This document shows positions 1 to 11,629 of a stretch of DNA of 64,000 nt, piece after piece. The stretch is taken from NCBI RefSeq assembly GCF_016907795.1, contig NZ_JAFBCR010000001.1, positions 2,604,001 through 2,668,000 of the forward strand, in the 5' to 3' direction. Every line of letters starts with the position of its first letter. Position 1 is the stretch's first letter. The notes under the pieces were generated by a model. The model was not told the DNA's origin, did not search any database, and saw only the letters and a program-made list of their open reading frames with translations. The DNA is from Kocuria palustris. Lineage in GTDB: Bacteria > Actinomycetota > Actinomycetes > Actinomycetales > Micrococcaceae. A program made the translations under genes and the position numbers.

Positions 1-227
1 CGCAGCCGCTCGTGGGCTACCGCGTCTCCGACGGCGCCTACACCCGCCGCGGCGGCCTCCGGGTCTTCGCCGCCGAGATGCAGCTGCAGTCCCGGCTCTT
101 CGGCCTGGGTCACGTGGGCCGGCTCGAGCTGGCGCGCAACGTGGTGGTGCGCGGCGGCTATCGGTTCATCCCGCGGCGACTGCGCGAGCGCAGCTTCCGC
201 GCGTTGGTGAGCTCGCGCCGCGTGTGA
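1..227 (+). CDS. C-terminal fragment of a family 2 glycosyltransferase
   Basis: Only the last 75 or so codons are inside the window; the reading frame is open from base 3 to the stop at 225-227. The visible part contains a YRxxDGAYTRRGG segment, then a basic tail (VVVRGGYRFIPRRLRERS). This resembles the C-terminus of actinobacterial GT2 glycosyltransferases that build cell-surface polysaccharide. The catalytic domain lies upstream of the window, so donor and acceptor sugars cannot be inferred. Its neighbours, a CapD-type dehydratase and a WecA-type transferase, fit an exopolysaccharide cluster. The family call rests on tail resemblance and context only. Confidence 0.5.
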   Translation, partial: QPLVGYRVSDGAYTRRGGLRVFAAEMQLQSRLFGLGHVGRLELARNVVVRGGYRFIPRRLRERSFRALVSSRRV

Positions 228-277
228 TCCGCCTCCCGCACAGGGGCGGCCTACCGGGTCGCGCGTCCGCCTGCCTC

Positions 278-283
278 TAAGCT
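278..283 (+). promoter_or_regulatory. putative -10 box for the capD-like gene
   Basis: TAAGCT lies about 118 bases before the ATG at 401 and matches the TANNNT actinobacterial -10 pattern. It would give an untranslated leader of roughly 110 bases. No convincing -35 box is visible. Confidence 0.35.
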
Positions 284-400
284 GGACGGACCGACTGCCG
301 GGCCCGCGCACCTTCGGGCGCTCCGTCGCAGCCCCCGCGAGGGCTCTGCTCGGGCGGCCGGCACAGCGCTCCCGTACGTCTCCAGGAGGGACCGACCCCG

Positions 401-2422
401 ATGCAGCCACCGCAGGACGGCGACGGAGCCGCATCCTCCACCGGTCTGACCGGCTCCGCCTCGCTCGCGCTGAGCCGAGCCGCGGCCGATGAGAAGCCCA
501 CCGCGTGGCTGTGGATCCAGATGATCCTGGACTCGCTGTCCTGGATCGTGGCCATGACCGTCGCCCTCGCGCTGCGCTACGAGCTCAACCTGGACTTCAT
601 CAGCCCGATCGGGATGTTCGCCGTGTGCGTCGTCGCTGTCGTCTCGCAGCTGGCCGTCGGCTATTCCTTCGCCCTCTATCGGGGCCGCTACTCCTTCGGC
701 AGCTTCGACGAGGCCAAGCTGCTCGTGGTCGTCACCGTGATCGTGGCGGCGATCCTGCAGATCCTGCTGCTGATCACCGGCCCGTCGATCGGGGTGCCGC
801 GCTCAGTCGCGCTGATCGCCTTCCCGTTCGCGTGCCTGCTGATGGCCGCCTTCCGCTACCTCAAGCGCATGTACCAGGAGTCCGCGTCCAAGCCCGGCGA
901 GGCGGCCCAGCACGTGGTCGTCTACGGCGCGGGGCAGTCCGGCACGTTCATCATCCAGCGCATGATGCAGGACCCGGACTCGGAGTACGTGCCCGTCGGG
1001 ATCATCGACGACGACCCCGCCAAGAAGCACCTGCGCATCTCCTCGGTCCCGGTGCTCGGCACGCTCGACGACGCCACCCAGGTGCTCGAGCAGACGCGCT
1101 CGCAGATCCTGCTCGTGGCCCTGTCGGGGGTCGACTCCAAGAAGCTGCAGCGGGTGGCGGACACGGTCGCCGGCACCGGCACGCGCGTGATGACCGTGCC
1201 GCCGCTGTCGTCCATGCTCACCGGCCCCGGCACCAGCGTGGACATCCGCGACGTCAACCTCGAGGACCTGATCGGGCGCAGCCCCGTGGACATCGACTCC
1301 AAGGAGATCTCCGGCTACATCACGGGTCGGCGGGTGCTGGTCACGGGTGCCGGCGGCTCCATCGGCTCGGAGCTGTGCCGCCAGCTGCTGGCCTTCGAGC
1401 CCGGCGAGCTGATGATGCTCGACCGCGACGAGACCAACCTGCAGTCCACGCAGATCTCCATCACGGGCCGCGGCCTGCTCGACGGCCGGGACACCGTCCT
1501 GGCCGATATCCGCGATGCCGAGGCGCTCGAGCAGCTGTTCCTCGAGCGCCGACCGGAGGTCGTCTTCCACGCGGCGGCGCTGAAGCACGTCTCGCTGCTG
1601 GAGACCTATCCCGACGAGGCATGGAAGACCAACGTGCTCGGCACCCTCAACGTGCTGGAGGCCGCACGGAAGGCGGACGTGGGCGTGTTCGTCAACGTCT
1701 CGACCGACAAGGCCGCCAACCCCACGACCGCACTGGGGCACTCCAAGCGCGTGGCCGAGAAGCTCACCGCCTGGATGGCCCAGGAGACCGGCAAGCGGTA
1801 TGCCTCGGTGCGCTTCGGCAACGTGTTCGGCTCGCGCGGATCCATGCTCCCGCTGTTCACGGAGCAGATCCGCCAGGGCGGGCCCATCACGGTCACCGAC
1901 GCACAGGCGACCCGCTACTTCATGACCATCCCGGAGGCCTGCCAGCTGGTGGTCCAGGCCGGGGCGATCGCCCGCGGCGGCGAGGTGCTCATCCTGGACA
2001 TGGGCGAGCCGATCCGCATCATCGACATCGCCGAGCGGCTGCGGACCCTGTCGGGGCGCGAGTCGATCGAGATCGTGATCACCGGGCTGCGCCCGGGGGA
2101 GAAGCTGCACGAGGAGCTGATCGGTCTCGGCGAGTCGGACGAGCGCCCCTTCCACCCCAAGATCTCGCATGCCAAGGCGACGGCGCTGTCCCCGGAGGGC
2201 CTGGACCGGCACACCTGGAAGCTGCGCGGCAACATGCCCACGACCGGCATGATCCCCGTGGTGCGAACGCACTCCCAGCCTGCGCCCACGGAGTTCCGCG
2301 CCGCACGCCGGGCCTCCCTCTCCGCTCACGCGGAAGAGCCCGAGCACGGGACCGCTGCCGGTGGTGCGCGCCGCGGCGACGACGAGCTGCCGTACGACCA
2401 GGATCAGGACAGCGCCTCATGA
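401..2422 (+). CDS. CapD/PglF-type membrane nucleotide-sugar 4,6-dehydratase/epimerase
   Basis: This 673-residue protein has the two-part layout of CapD/WbpM/FlaA1 long-form dehydratases. The N-terminus carries about four membrane segments (residues ~38-160). A first nucleotide-binding fold follows (VVVYGAGQSG, ~170), then an extended SDR domain beginning with VLVTGAGGSIGSELCRQ near residue 310 and including STDKAANP. The family acts on UDP-GlcNAc-type sugars at the inner membrane for surface polysaccharide synthesis; the exact sugar is not readable here. The ATG at 401 is preceded by a strong AGGAGGG site at 383-389. The C-terminal ~60 residues are acidic/Ala-rich and probably disordered. 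The stop overlaps the next gene by ATGA. Confidence 0.85.
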   Translation: MQPPQDGDGAASSTGLTGSASLALSRAAADEKPTAWLWIQMILDSLSWIVAMTVALALRYELNLDFISPIGMFAVCVVAVVSQLAVGYSFALYRGRYSFGSFDEAKLLVVVTVIVAAILQILLLITGPSIGVPRSVALIAFPFACLLMAAFRYLKRMYQESASKPGEAAQHVVVYGAGQSGTFIIQRMMQDPDSEYVPVGIIDDDPAKKHLRISSVPVLGTLDDATQVLEQTRSQILLVALSGVDSKKLQRVADTVAGTGTRVMTVPPLSSMLTGPGTSVDIRDVNLEDLIGRSPVDIDSKEISGYITGRRVLVTGAGGSIGSELCRQLLAFEPGELMMLDRDETNLQSTQISITGRGLLDGRDTVLADIRDAEALEQLFLERRPEVVFHAAALKHVSLLETYPDEAWKTNVLGTLNVLEAARKADVGVFVNVSTDKAANPTTALGHSKRVAEKLTAWMAQETGKRYASVRFGNVFGSRGSMLPLFTEQIRQGGPITVTDAQATRYFMTIPEACQLVVQAGAIARGGEVLILDMGEPIRIIDIAERLRTLSGRESIEIVITGLRPGEKLHEELIGLGESDERPFHPKISHAKATALSPEGLDRHTWKLRGNMPTTGMIPVVRTHSQPAPTEFRAARRASLSAHAEEPEHGTAAGGARRGDDELPYDQDQDSAS

Positions 2423-3549
2423 GCACCGCCGCGATCCCCGCTCTGCAGCTCAGTGCCGAGAACAAGGACATCTCGGTGCTCGCCACCGATCCCGGCGCCT
2501 GGCCGACCGCCGAGGAGCTGCAGTCCCTGCTGCACCTGGGCCTGATCTTCGGCTCCGCGGCTCTGGTGCTGAGCCTGGCCATGCCGCTGGTGGTCAAGCC
2601 CGTGCTGCGCCGACTGGGCGTGGTGGACATCCCCAATGAGCGCTCCTCTCACACACGCACCGTGATCCGCGGCATGGGCCTGGCGGTGGCGGCCGCCGTG
2701 GTGGTCGTGCAGCTGCTGGCCCTGCTTCTCGGGGCCGTCGAGGTCGACCGCTCGATCGCCCTGGTCGTGCTGCTCGGCACGGCCCTGGCCGCCGGGCTCG
2801 GGTGGTGCGAGGACATCCGCGGGCTGTCGGTGCGCTGGCGCCTGGCCGGGCAGCTGCTGATCGGCCTGGTGTGCGCCGGGGCGCTGACCCTCATCCTGGG
2901 CACCGGGATCTGGTGGTGGCCGGTGTGCGCGATCGCCGTAGTCGCCTACATCAATGTCGCGAACTTCATGGACGGCCTCAACGGCATCTCCGGGATGCAC
3001 GGCTTCGTGGTCGGCCTGGTCTACGCCTGGGCGGGGGCCTCCAACGACCTGGTGTGGATGATCGTGGCCGGGCTCGTGGTCGCCTTCGCCTTCCTGGGCT
3101 TCCTCCCCTGGAACTTCTCGCGCGACTCCGTCTTCCTGGGCGACGTCGGCTCCTACCTGCTGGGCGGATCGCTGATCATGATCGCGATCGCGGCCTTCCT
3201 GTCCGGGGTGTACGTCGAGTACCTGCTGCCCGCGCTGTCCGTGTACCTGGCGGACACGGGCTGGACCCTGCTGCGGCGCATCCGCCGCGGCGATCCATGG
3301 TGGCGCCCGCACCGCGAGCACGTCTACCAGCGGCTCACGGACATCGGGTTCTCGCATGCGGCTTCGTCCCTGACGGTCGCGGTCTTCACCGTGGTCGTCT
3401 CCCTGGTGGGGCTCACCGGCCTGTGGCTGAGCGGGCTGCCGGCCGTCGTGCCGGGCCTGGCCGTGCTGGCCGTGCTCGCGCTGTACCTGAGCCTGCCGCA
3501 CCTGCTCGGCGCACGACGCACCGCCGAGGCCCAGGAGGCGCGCGCATGA
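2419..3549 (+). CDS. MraY/WecA-family phosphoglycosyltransferase
   Basis: The predicted 376-residue polytopic membrane protein transfers a phospho-sugar from a UDP-sugar to the lipid carrier undecaprenyl phosphate. Family motifs are clear: NVANFMDGLNG at residues 179-189, FLGDVGS at 239-245 (catalytic Asp loop) and HREHVYQ at 298-304, the last being WecA-like rather than MraY-like. The open frame runs back to 505, but the real start is the ATG at 2419, overlapping the upstream stop as ATGA. It probably primes glycan assembly for the polysaccharide cluster. M. tuberculosis has the comparable gene (Rv1302) just before its atp operon, so the position is conserved. Substrate is inferred only. Confidence 0.85.
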   Translation: MSTAAIPALQLSAENKDISVLATDPGAWPTAEELQSLLHLGLIFGSAALVLSLAMPLVVKPVLRRLGVVDIPNERSSHTRTVIRGMGLAVAAAVVVVQLLALLLGAVEVDRSIALVVLLGTALAAGLGWCEDIRGLSVRWRLAGQLLIGLVCAGALTLILGTGIWWWPVCAIAVVAYINVANFMDGLNGISGMHGFVVGLVYAWAGASNDLVWMIVAGLVVAFAFLGFLPWNFSRDSVFLGDVGSYLLGGSLIMIAIAAFLSGVYVEYLLPALSVYLADTGWTLLRRIRRGDPWWRPHREHVYQRLTDIGFSHAASSLTVAVFTVVVSLVGLTGLWLSGLPAVVPGLAVLAVLALYLSLPHLLGARRTAEAQEARA

Positions 3550-4010
3550 GCGTCCGTCGAGACCCTCGCCGGCGCCTGAGCACCGTCGGGGGAAGCCCCT
3601 GGGCAGTGATGCTGCGCCACGGCCTGATCGCCGGTGCCGCGGCCTGCCTGGCGCTCGTGGTCGCGGCCGCGATCATCTCCGGGGGAGGTGCTGCCGCCTC
3701 GGCGGCGACGGCCTCGGCGGTCGTCGCCGTCCCGTTTGCGCTGTCCGGCCTGGCGCTGTGGTGGGCCAGCGGGCTGTCGGCCTACGCCCCTCCGCTGGTC
3801 ATGCTCTTCGCCTACCTCGTGCTGGTGCTCGTCGGGGCCATGCTGATGGCCTCGGTCGAGGCCCCGGGCTGGCTGAGGCCCCACTGGCTGATGGCAGCGG
3901 CCGCTGTGGCCGTGGGGGCGTGGCTGGGCGGGATGGCCACCGGCCTGCGCCGAGCCCGCATGCCGATCTACGACGTCGCCGTGCCGGACGGCGATTCCGA
4001 GAGGACCTGA
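3546..4010 (+). CDS. AtpI-like four-helix membrane protein at the head of the atp operon
   Basis: This is a 154-residue predicted integral membrane protein with four hydrophobic segments (about residues 22-45, 51-76, 79-101 and 115-135) and short polar ends. Size, topology and position just before atpB match ATP synthase protein I (AtpI), which assists c-ring assembly in other bacteria. AtpI sequences diverge strongly, so this is called from topology and context more than motif. The ATG at 3546 overlaps the wecA-like stop by four bases, so the two are translationally coupled. It could instead be an unrelated small membrane protein carried by the operon. Confidence 0.55.
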   Translation: MSVRRDPRRRLSTVGGSPWAVMLRHGLIAGAAACLALVVAAAIISGGGAAASAATASAVVAVPFALSGLALWWASGLSAYAPPLVMLFAYLVLVLVGAMLMASVEAPGWLRPHWLMAAAAVAVGAWLGGMATGLRRARMPIYDVAVPDGDSERT

Positions 4011-4012
4011 CG

Positions 4013-4426
4013 ATGGACCCCGTACAGCACCCAGACGATACGCCGAGAGCATCCGCGGGCAAGGACTCCCCGGAGGCTGGATCAGCCGCTGAGAAGAGCC
4101 CGCTGAGCACCGCGGGGGAGCTCGTGCAGGCCGGTGGGAACCGCGCCGCACTGGGGATCATGACCTATCTCGTGATTGGGACGGCCTTCTGGGGTCTGAT
4201 AGGATTCCTGCTGGATTACCTGGTGGGAACACAGTGGATGGTCTATGCCGGTGCGGGCCTCGGGCTCGCGGCAGGCCTCGCTCTCTCCTACCTCCGCCTG
4301 CAGGCCGGGCTGCGGATCAGCGAGGACCCGCAGGATCATGGTGCCGCCCGGAAACGCCGAGACGCCCCGTATCACTCCGAGACTCACCGGAGCTGGGACG
4401 GCGGCAGCAGAAAGGACCGCCAGTGA
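4013..4426 (+). CDS. atpZ: AtpZ/AtpI-family two-helix membrane protein
   Basis: The 137-residue product has a ~45-residue polar N-terminus, two membrane helices (about residues 47-72 and 76-95; core LVIGTAFWGLIGFLLDYLVG) and a basic tail. This matches the AtpZ/AtpI putative F0F1-ATPase accessory family. With the four-helix protein upstream it forms an AtpI-AtpZ pair, reported in other bacteria to act as a Ca/Mg transporter or assembly aid for ATP synthase. The start is ATG 4013, two bases after the previous stop and following GAGAGGA. Its stop overlaps the GTG start of atpB. The gene symbol is tentative. Confidence 0.6.
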   Translation: MDPVQHPDDTPRASAGKDSPEAGSAAEKSPLSTAGELVQAGGNRAALGIMTYLVIGTAFWGLIGFLLDYLVGTQWMVYAGAGLGLAAGLALSYLRLQAGLRISEDPQDHGAARKRRDAPYHSETHRSWDGGSRKDRQ

Positions 4427-5214
4427 TTGTCGCGCCGCCCCTCGAGGGAACAGGCCTAGAGGTCCCCGGCGTGGAGGACATGCACCTCCCGCCGCTGTTC
4501 GAGATCGGGTCCTTCGCCTTCGGCAAGCAGATGCTTCTGATCCTGCTGTCGGTGGCACTGATCTCCTTCTTCTTCCTCTGGGCCATCCGGCGCCAGTCGC
4601 TCGTGCCGTCCAAGGGCCAGTACCTCGGTGAGGTCGCCTACGGCTTCGTCCGCAACTCGCTGGGCCGCGATCTGATCGGCGAGAAGGAGCTGCGCCCCTG
4701 GCTGCCGTGGCTGTTCACCTTCTTCTTCTTCATCCTGGTGAACAACTTCTTCGGGTCCATCCCCGTCCTCCAGCTGCCGACCATGTCGCACGCCGGCTCG
4801 GCCTACGTGCTGGCGATCATCGCCTACGTCGCCTGGGTGGGCGTGGGGATCAAGCGCCACGGCTTCGGGAAGTTCATGGCCAAGATGACCATGCCGGAGG
4901 GCGTCCCCAAGATCCTCTACGTCATCCTGATCCCGATCGAGTTCCTCTCGAACCTGATCATCCGCCCCGTGACCCACGCTCTGCGTGTGTTCGCCACCAT
5001 GTTCGCCGGCCACATGGCCATCATGGTCTCGGCCGGCCTCATGTCCCACCTCTTCGTGAACGTGGGCGGCTTCGGGTTCCTCGGCGGACTGGGCGCCCTC
5101 GTGCTCGGCATCTTCATCTTCTTCCTGGAGGTGCTGATCCAGGTGCTCCAGGCCTACATCTTCGTGCTGCTGTTCGCGGTCTACGTCGACGGCGCACTGA
5201 AGGAAGGGCACTGA
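4423..5214 (+). CDS. atpB: ATP synthase Fo subunit a
   Basis: Subunit a (263 residues) forms the two proton half-channels beside the c-ring. The core helix reads THALRVFATMFAGH; its Arg188 is the invariant arginine that meets the c-ring glutamate. Conserved NNFFGSIP and multiple membrane helices are also present. The open frame extends back to 4234, but the GTG at 4423 is chosen because it overlaps the upstream stop as GTGA and follows an AAAGGA site at 4411-4416. It is followed by a 119-base gap before atpE. Confidence 0.95.
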   Translation: MIVAPPLEGTGLEVPGVEDMHLPPLFEIGSFAFGKQMLLILLSVALISFFFLWAIRRQSLVPSKGQYLGEVAYGFVRNSLGRDLIGEKELRPWLPWLFTFFFFILVNNFFGSIPVLQLPTMSHAGSAYVLAIIAYVAWVGVGIKRHGFGKFMAKMTMPEGVPKILYVILIPIEFLSNLIIRPVTHALRVFATMFAGHMAIMVSAGLMSHLFVNVGGFGFLGGLGALVLGIFIFFLEVLIQVLQAYIFVLLFAVYVDGALKEGH

Positions 5215-5333
5215 CCCCACAGTCTTGGTTCGGCAGCGACCGAGCCACACGCGGAGTACCGCTCCGACCTGTCAATCGCCATTCGTGGCACACCGCTCGC
5301 ACTGCGCGGGCAGTCTGAAAGGAATCTCCAAGA

Positions 5334-5540
5334 ATGGATATCACTGGTTCGCTCTCCGCCATCGGCTACGGTCTCGCTGCCATCGGCGGCGGCATCGGCG
5401 TGGGTCTGATCTTCGCCGCCTACATGCAGGCCGTCTCCCGCCAGCCGGAGGCCCAGCGCGTCCTGCAGCCCATGCTGTTCATGGGCTTCGCCGTGGTCGA
5501 GGCCCTGGCCATCCTGGGCTTCGTCATGTTCTTCCTGTGA
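5334..5540 (+). CDS. atpE: ATP synthase Fo subunit c
   Basis: This 68-residue two-helix proteolipid forms the rotating c-ring. The first helix has the glycine-rich packing motif GGGIGVG (residues 18-24), the polar loop is RQPE (36-39), and the second helix carries the proton-binding Glu56 in FAVVEALAI. Length and motifs are normal for the family. The ATG at 5334 follows GAAAGGA. The 119-base upstream gap may hold signals that raise expression of this high-copy subunit; I see no strong hairpin or promoter box in it. This is the protein targeted by diarylquinolines in mycobacteria. Confidence 0.97.
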   Translation: MDITGSLSAIGYGLAAIGGGIGVGLIFAAYMQAVSRQPEAQRVLQPMLFMGFAVVEALAILGFVMFFL

Positions 5541-5594
5541 TCCTCCGCGGTAGTGGAGATCTGACAGGAGCCGAAGAGAACAGGAACGACGTCC

Positions 5595-6143
5595 ATGACC
5601 ACTGACATCATGGCTGCCGAGGCGGCCAATCCGCTGATCCCCAATGGCTGGGAGATGCTGGTCACCGCCGTGGGGTTCTTCATCCTGCTGTTCGTCGCGA
5701 TCAAGTGGATCGTCCCGATGTTCGAGCGCACCTACGCCGAGCGCAGCGAGGCGATCGAGGGCGGGCTCGCCAAGGCCGAGCAGGCCCAGGCCGAGGCCGA
5801 CCGCGCTCGCGACGAGTACAACCAGCAGCTGGAGAGCGCCCGTCTCGAGGCCCAGAAGATCCGCGAGGAGGCTCGCCTCGAAGGCGAGAAGATCCTGGCT
5901 GACTTCAAGGACCGCGCGAACAGCGAGTCCGCTCGGATCACCGAGAACGCGCACAAGGCCATCGCCGCCGAGCGCTCCTCCGCGGCGCTGTCGCTGCGCA
6001 CCGAGGTCGGCTCGCTGGCCACGCAGCTGGCGTCCAAGGTCGTCGGGGAGTCCCTTTCCGACGATGATCGCTCGCGTCGCGTCATCGATCGGTTCATCTC
6101 CGAGCTCGAGAGCGCGCCGGCCGATCAGGGTGCCCAGCAGTGA
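5595..6143 (+). CDS. atpF: ATP synthase Fo subunit b
   Basis: The 182-residue peripheral-stalk subunit has one N-terminal membrane helix (residues ~18-38, VTAVGFFILLFVAIKWIVPM). A long charged, Ala/Glu/Arg-rich helix follows, typical of the b-subunit coiled coil, and a delta-binding tail. It anchors F1 to Fo as a dimer. The start at ATG 5595 gives the usual length. The stop overlaps the GTG of atpH (GTGA), so the two stalk subunits are translationally coupled. Confidence 0.94.
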   Translation: MTTDIMAAEAANPLIPNGWEMLVTAVGFFILLFVAIKWIVPMFERTYAERSEAIEGGLAKAEQAQAEADRARDEYNQQLESARLEAQKIREEARLEGEKILADFKDRANSESARITENAHKAIAAERSSAALSLRTEVGSLATQLASKVVGESLSDDDRSRRVIDRFISELESAPADQGAQQ

Positions 6144-6955
6144 GCGCCGCACGGTCTGAGCTCGGACGCGTGGATGTCGCGTCGCTGCTGCGCCCGTGGG
6201 CGGAGCAGGCGCACTCGACCATCTCGCGCGAGCTGTTCGACGCGCTCGAGGCCGTGCAGGGCAATGATCTGCTGCGGCGCTCGCTGACCGACCCCTCTCG
6301 CTCCGGCGAGGAGCGCGGCGCCCTGGCGCGGCGCATCTTCTCCACGGCGCTGGGGGATGCGGCCACCGGGATCCTCGAACTGCTGAGCAGCCGCACGTGG
6401 GCCACCGAGGAGGCGTTCACTGAGGGCCTCGAGTCCTCGGCCGTCGTCCTGGCGGGGTTCGCGGCAGAGCGGCGCATGGGCCCCGAGGGCCTGGACGCGG
6501 TCGTCGACGACGCCCTGGGCATGCAGGCGGTCCTCGAGGAGGAGCCCGAGCTGCAGCAGGCGCTGACGGACGCACGAGCTCCGCGCGAGGCCAAGCTGCG
6601 TCTGCTGGATCGCGTGGCCCCGTCGCTGCGCGAGGAGGGTCGCCTGCTCGCCGAGCAGGCCATCCTGACCCCGCGGGCCCACCGCCCGCACCGGGTGCTG
6701 GCCGACTGGGCCGAGCTGCTCTCCGAGGTCCGAGAGGGCGGCATCGCCCGCGTCCGCTACGCCGGAGCTCTCGACGACGCACAGGTCGAGCGCCTGCGCG
6801 GCGCCCTCTCGCGGCTCTACGGCCGCGAGCTGAAGATCGTGCTCGACGAGGACCGCACGCTGGTCGGAGGTCTGCGGATCACCGTCGGCGACGAGGTGAT
6901 CGAGGGCTCCGTGGCAGCACGGCTGAACGAGCTGCAGGAGCGCATCCGCGCCTGA
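6140..6955 (+). CDS. atpH: ATP synthase F1 subunit delta
   Basis: The 271-residue delta (OSCP) subunit caps the F1 head and joins it to the b stalk. At about 270 residues it is longer than the E. coli protein (177), which is common in actinobacteria. The C-terminal part contains the typical ending, including GGLRITVGDEVIEGSV and RLNELQERI. The GTG at 6140 overlaps the atpF stop. A 110-base gap with a hairpin separates it from atpA. Confidence 0.92.
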   Translation: MSAARSELGRVDVASLLRPWAEQAHSTISRELFDALEAVQGNDLLRRSLTDPSRSGEERGALARRIFSTALGDAATGILELLSSRTWATEEAFTEGLESSAVVLAGFAAERRMGPEGLDAVVDDALGMQAVLEEEPELQQALTDARAPREAKLRLLDRVAPSLREEGRLLAEQAILTPRAHRPHRVLADWAELLSEVREGGIARVRYAGALDDAQVERLRGALSRLYGRELKIVLDEDRTLVGGLRITVGDEVIEGSVAARLNELQERIRA

Positions 6956-6985
6956 GGCCGCCACCGGACGCCGCACCGCGCCCGC

Positions 6986-7005
6986 CGGTCGGGAAGATCC
7001 GACCG
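6986..7005 (+). terminator. small hairpin between atpH and atpA
   Basis: CGGTCGG and CCGACCG form a perfect 7-bp stem around GAAGAT, 61 bases before the atpA start. There is no T-run, so it is more likely an RNA processing or stability element, or a weak attenuator, than a full terminator. Confidence 0.35.
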
Positions 7006-7065
7006 CACAGACGAAACAGCTGGTCATCGACACGATGATCACGAACGAGGAAGCAGGGACACGAG

Positions 7066-8712
<1,647 letters not shown>

Positions 8713-8718
8713 CGCCCT

Positions 8719-8760
8719 CCGCTGCGGTGCGCCGCGCTTGAGGGCGGCGCACCGCAGCGG
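8719..8760 (+). terminator. perfect 17-bp hairpin between atpA and atpG
   Basis: Bases 8719-8735 and 8744-8760 are exact inverted repeats around an 8-base loop (GCTTGAGG). The structure sits 6 bases after the atpA stop and ends 17 bases before the atpG ATG, leaving just enough room for AGAAAGGA. With no T-run, and with essential genes downstream, partial termination, mRNA protection or translational tuning is more likely than full termination. Confidence 0.6.
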
Positions 8761-8777
8761 CACAGAAAGGAAGCTTC

Positions 8778-9695
8778 ATGGGAGCCCAGATCCGGGTCTA
8801 CCGCCAGAAGATCTCCTCCACGCAGTCCATGAAGAAGATCTTCAAGGCGATGGAGATGATCGCGACTTCGCGCATCAGCAAGTCGCGTCAGCGCCTGGCC
8901 GCGGCCTCGCCGTACGCCAATGCGCTGACCCGTGCTCTGTCGCAGGTGCTGTCCCAGTCCGGGACCTCGAGCCACCCGATGCTCAACCAGCGCACGGAGA
9001 CCTCGCGCCGCTCGGCCGTCGTCGTGTTCAGCTCGGACCGCGGCCTCGCCGGTTCCTACTCGGCCAACGTCCTGAAGAAGACCGACAAGCTGCTGGCTCG
9101 CTTCGACGAGCAGGGCACCGAGGCGAAGGTCTACCTGATCGGGCGCAAGGCCAAGCAGAACTTCGACTTCCGGGGCCGTGCCTACGAGCAGGCCTTCGAG
9201 GGGGACACCGACAGCCCCAAGGCGGAGCGGGCCGAGGAGCTGGCCGAGCTGCTGGTCGATCTCTACACGACGGAGTACGACGAGGGCGGCATCGACGAGA
9301 TCCACCTGGTGTACACGCGCTTCGAGTCGCTGGTGAAGCAGGAGCCGTCGGTCCTCCGCCTGCTGCCGCTGGAGGTCGTGGACGCCAACGAGATCCATGA
9401 CGACGTCGCCGATAGCTACGGCGAGGTCTCCACGGCGGACACCGGCTTCGATTTCGAGCCCTCTCCGGAGGACTTCCTGGACATCGCGCTGCCGCGCTAC
9501 ATCCGGGCGCGCATCTACTCGAGCATGTGCCATTCGGCCGCTTCTGAGCTGGCTTCGCGCCAGCGCGCCATGAAGTCGGCCGGGGACAACGCCGGCGAGC
9601 TGATCAACAAGTACACGCGCCAGATGAACAACGCCCGCCAGGCCGAGGTCACCACGGAGCTCACGGAGATCGTCTCGGCCACCGAGGCCCTGTGA
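8778..9695 (+). CDS. atpG: ATP synthase F1 subunit gamma
   Basis: The 305-residue gamma subunit is the rotor shaft of F1. It begins with the conserved [12 protein letters not shown] and a helix with [19 protein letters not shown], contains [13 protein letters not shown], and ends with the C-terminal helix ([34 protein letters not shown]). The start ATG 8778 follows AGAAAGGAAG. It is preceded by the 17-bp hairpin, which may lower its output relative to alpha and beta (one gamma per three alpha-beta pairs). Confidence 0.96.
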   Translation: MGAQIRVYRQKISSTQSMKKIFKAMEMIATSRISKSRQRLAAASPYANALTRALSQVLSQSGTSSHPMLNQRTETSRRSAVVVFSSDRGLAGSYSANVLKKTDKLLARFDEQGTEAKVYLIGRKAKQNFDFRGRAYEQAFEGDTDSPKAERAEELAELLVDLYTTEYDEGGIDEIHLVYTRFESLVKQEPSVLRLLPLEVVDANEIHDDVADSYGEVSTADTGFDFEPSPEDFLDIALPRYIRARIYSSMCHSAASELASRQRAMKSAGDNAGELINKYTRQMNNARQAEVTTELTEIVSATEAL

Positions 9696-11222
<1,527 letters not shown>

Positions 11223-11223
11223 C

Positions 11224-11502
11224 ATGGCTGATCCGCTGATCGTCGAAGTCGTCGAGGTCGACCAGTCCGTGTGGAACGGCGAGGCCCGTCAGGTCATCGT
11301 CAACACCATGGAGGGCGAGATCGGCATCCTCGCGGGACACGTCCCGGTCGCGGGTGTGCTGCAGGAGGGTCGTGTGATCATCGACCCGACCAGCGGCTCG
11401 CGCGTGGAGGGCCGCGTCGACGGCGGAATCGTCACCGTCGACAACAACCGCGTGACCATCGTCGCCGATCACTTCCGCGAAGGCGCAGCCGCGCAGAAGT
11501 GA
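11224..11502 (+). CDS. atpC: ATP synthase F1 subunit epsilon (short form)
   Basis: This 92-residue protein contains the epsilon beta-sandwich ([16 protein letters not shown] early, [18 protein letters not shown] late). It stops at residue 92, about where the C-terminal two-helix domain of the ~130-residue E. coli protein would begin. That domain is the ATP-hydrolysis brake in many bacteria; if it is truly absent, inhibition must come from elsewhere, such as the alpha extension. The ATG lies one base after the atpD stop. A strong terminator follows, closing the operon. Confidence 0.93.
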   Translation: MADPLIVEVVEVDQSVWNGEARQVIVNTMEGEIGILAGHVPVAGVLQEGRVIIDPTSGSRVEGRVDGGIVTVDNNRVTIVADHFREGAAAQK

Positions 11503-11511
11503 TCGGCCGGA

Positions 11512-11553
11512 CCGCCCGTCCCCGCGCGCAGCAGCGCCTGCGGGGGCGGGCGG
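11512..11553 (+). terminator. terminator after the atp operon
   Basis: A 14-bp GC-rich stem (11512-11525 with 11540-11553, one G.T pair) closes over a 14-base loop 9 bases after the atpC stop. It is followed by CTTCATG rather than a long T-run, as is common in high-GC actinobacteria. Confidence 0.7.
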
Positions 11554-11629
11554 CTTCATGCCGTCGTCGTGTCGGCGCATCGCCGCCGCCCCGAGGGATG
11601 CGGGCCAGCAGACCAGGAAGAGCCAGAAC

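Noticed and set aside
505-2418. Long open frame running through the capD-like gene into the WecA-like gene, giving a 1014-residue fusion
   Set aside because: The upstream part is an Arg/Ala-rich out-of-frame shadow of the capD-like gene. The ATG at 2419 starts exactly where the membrane-protein composition and motifs begin.
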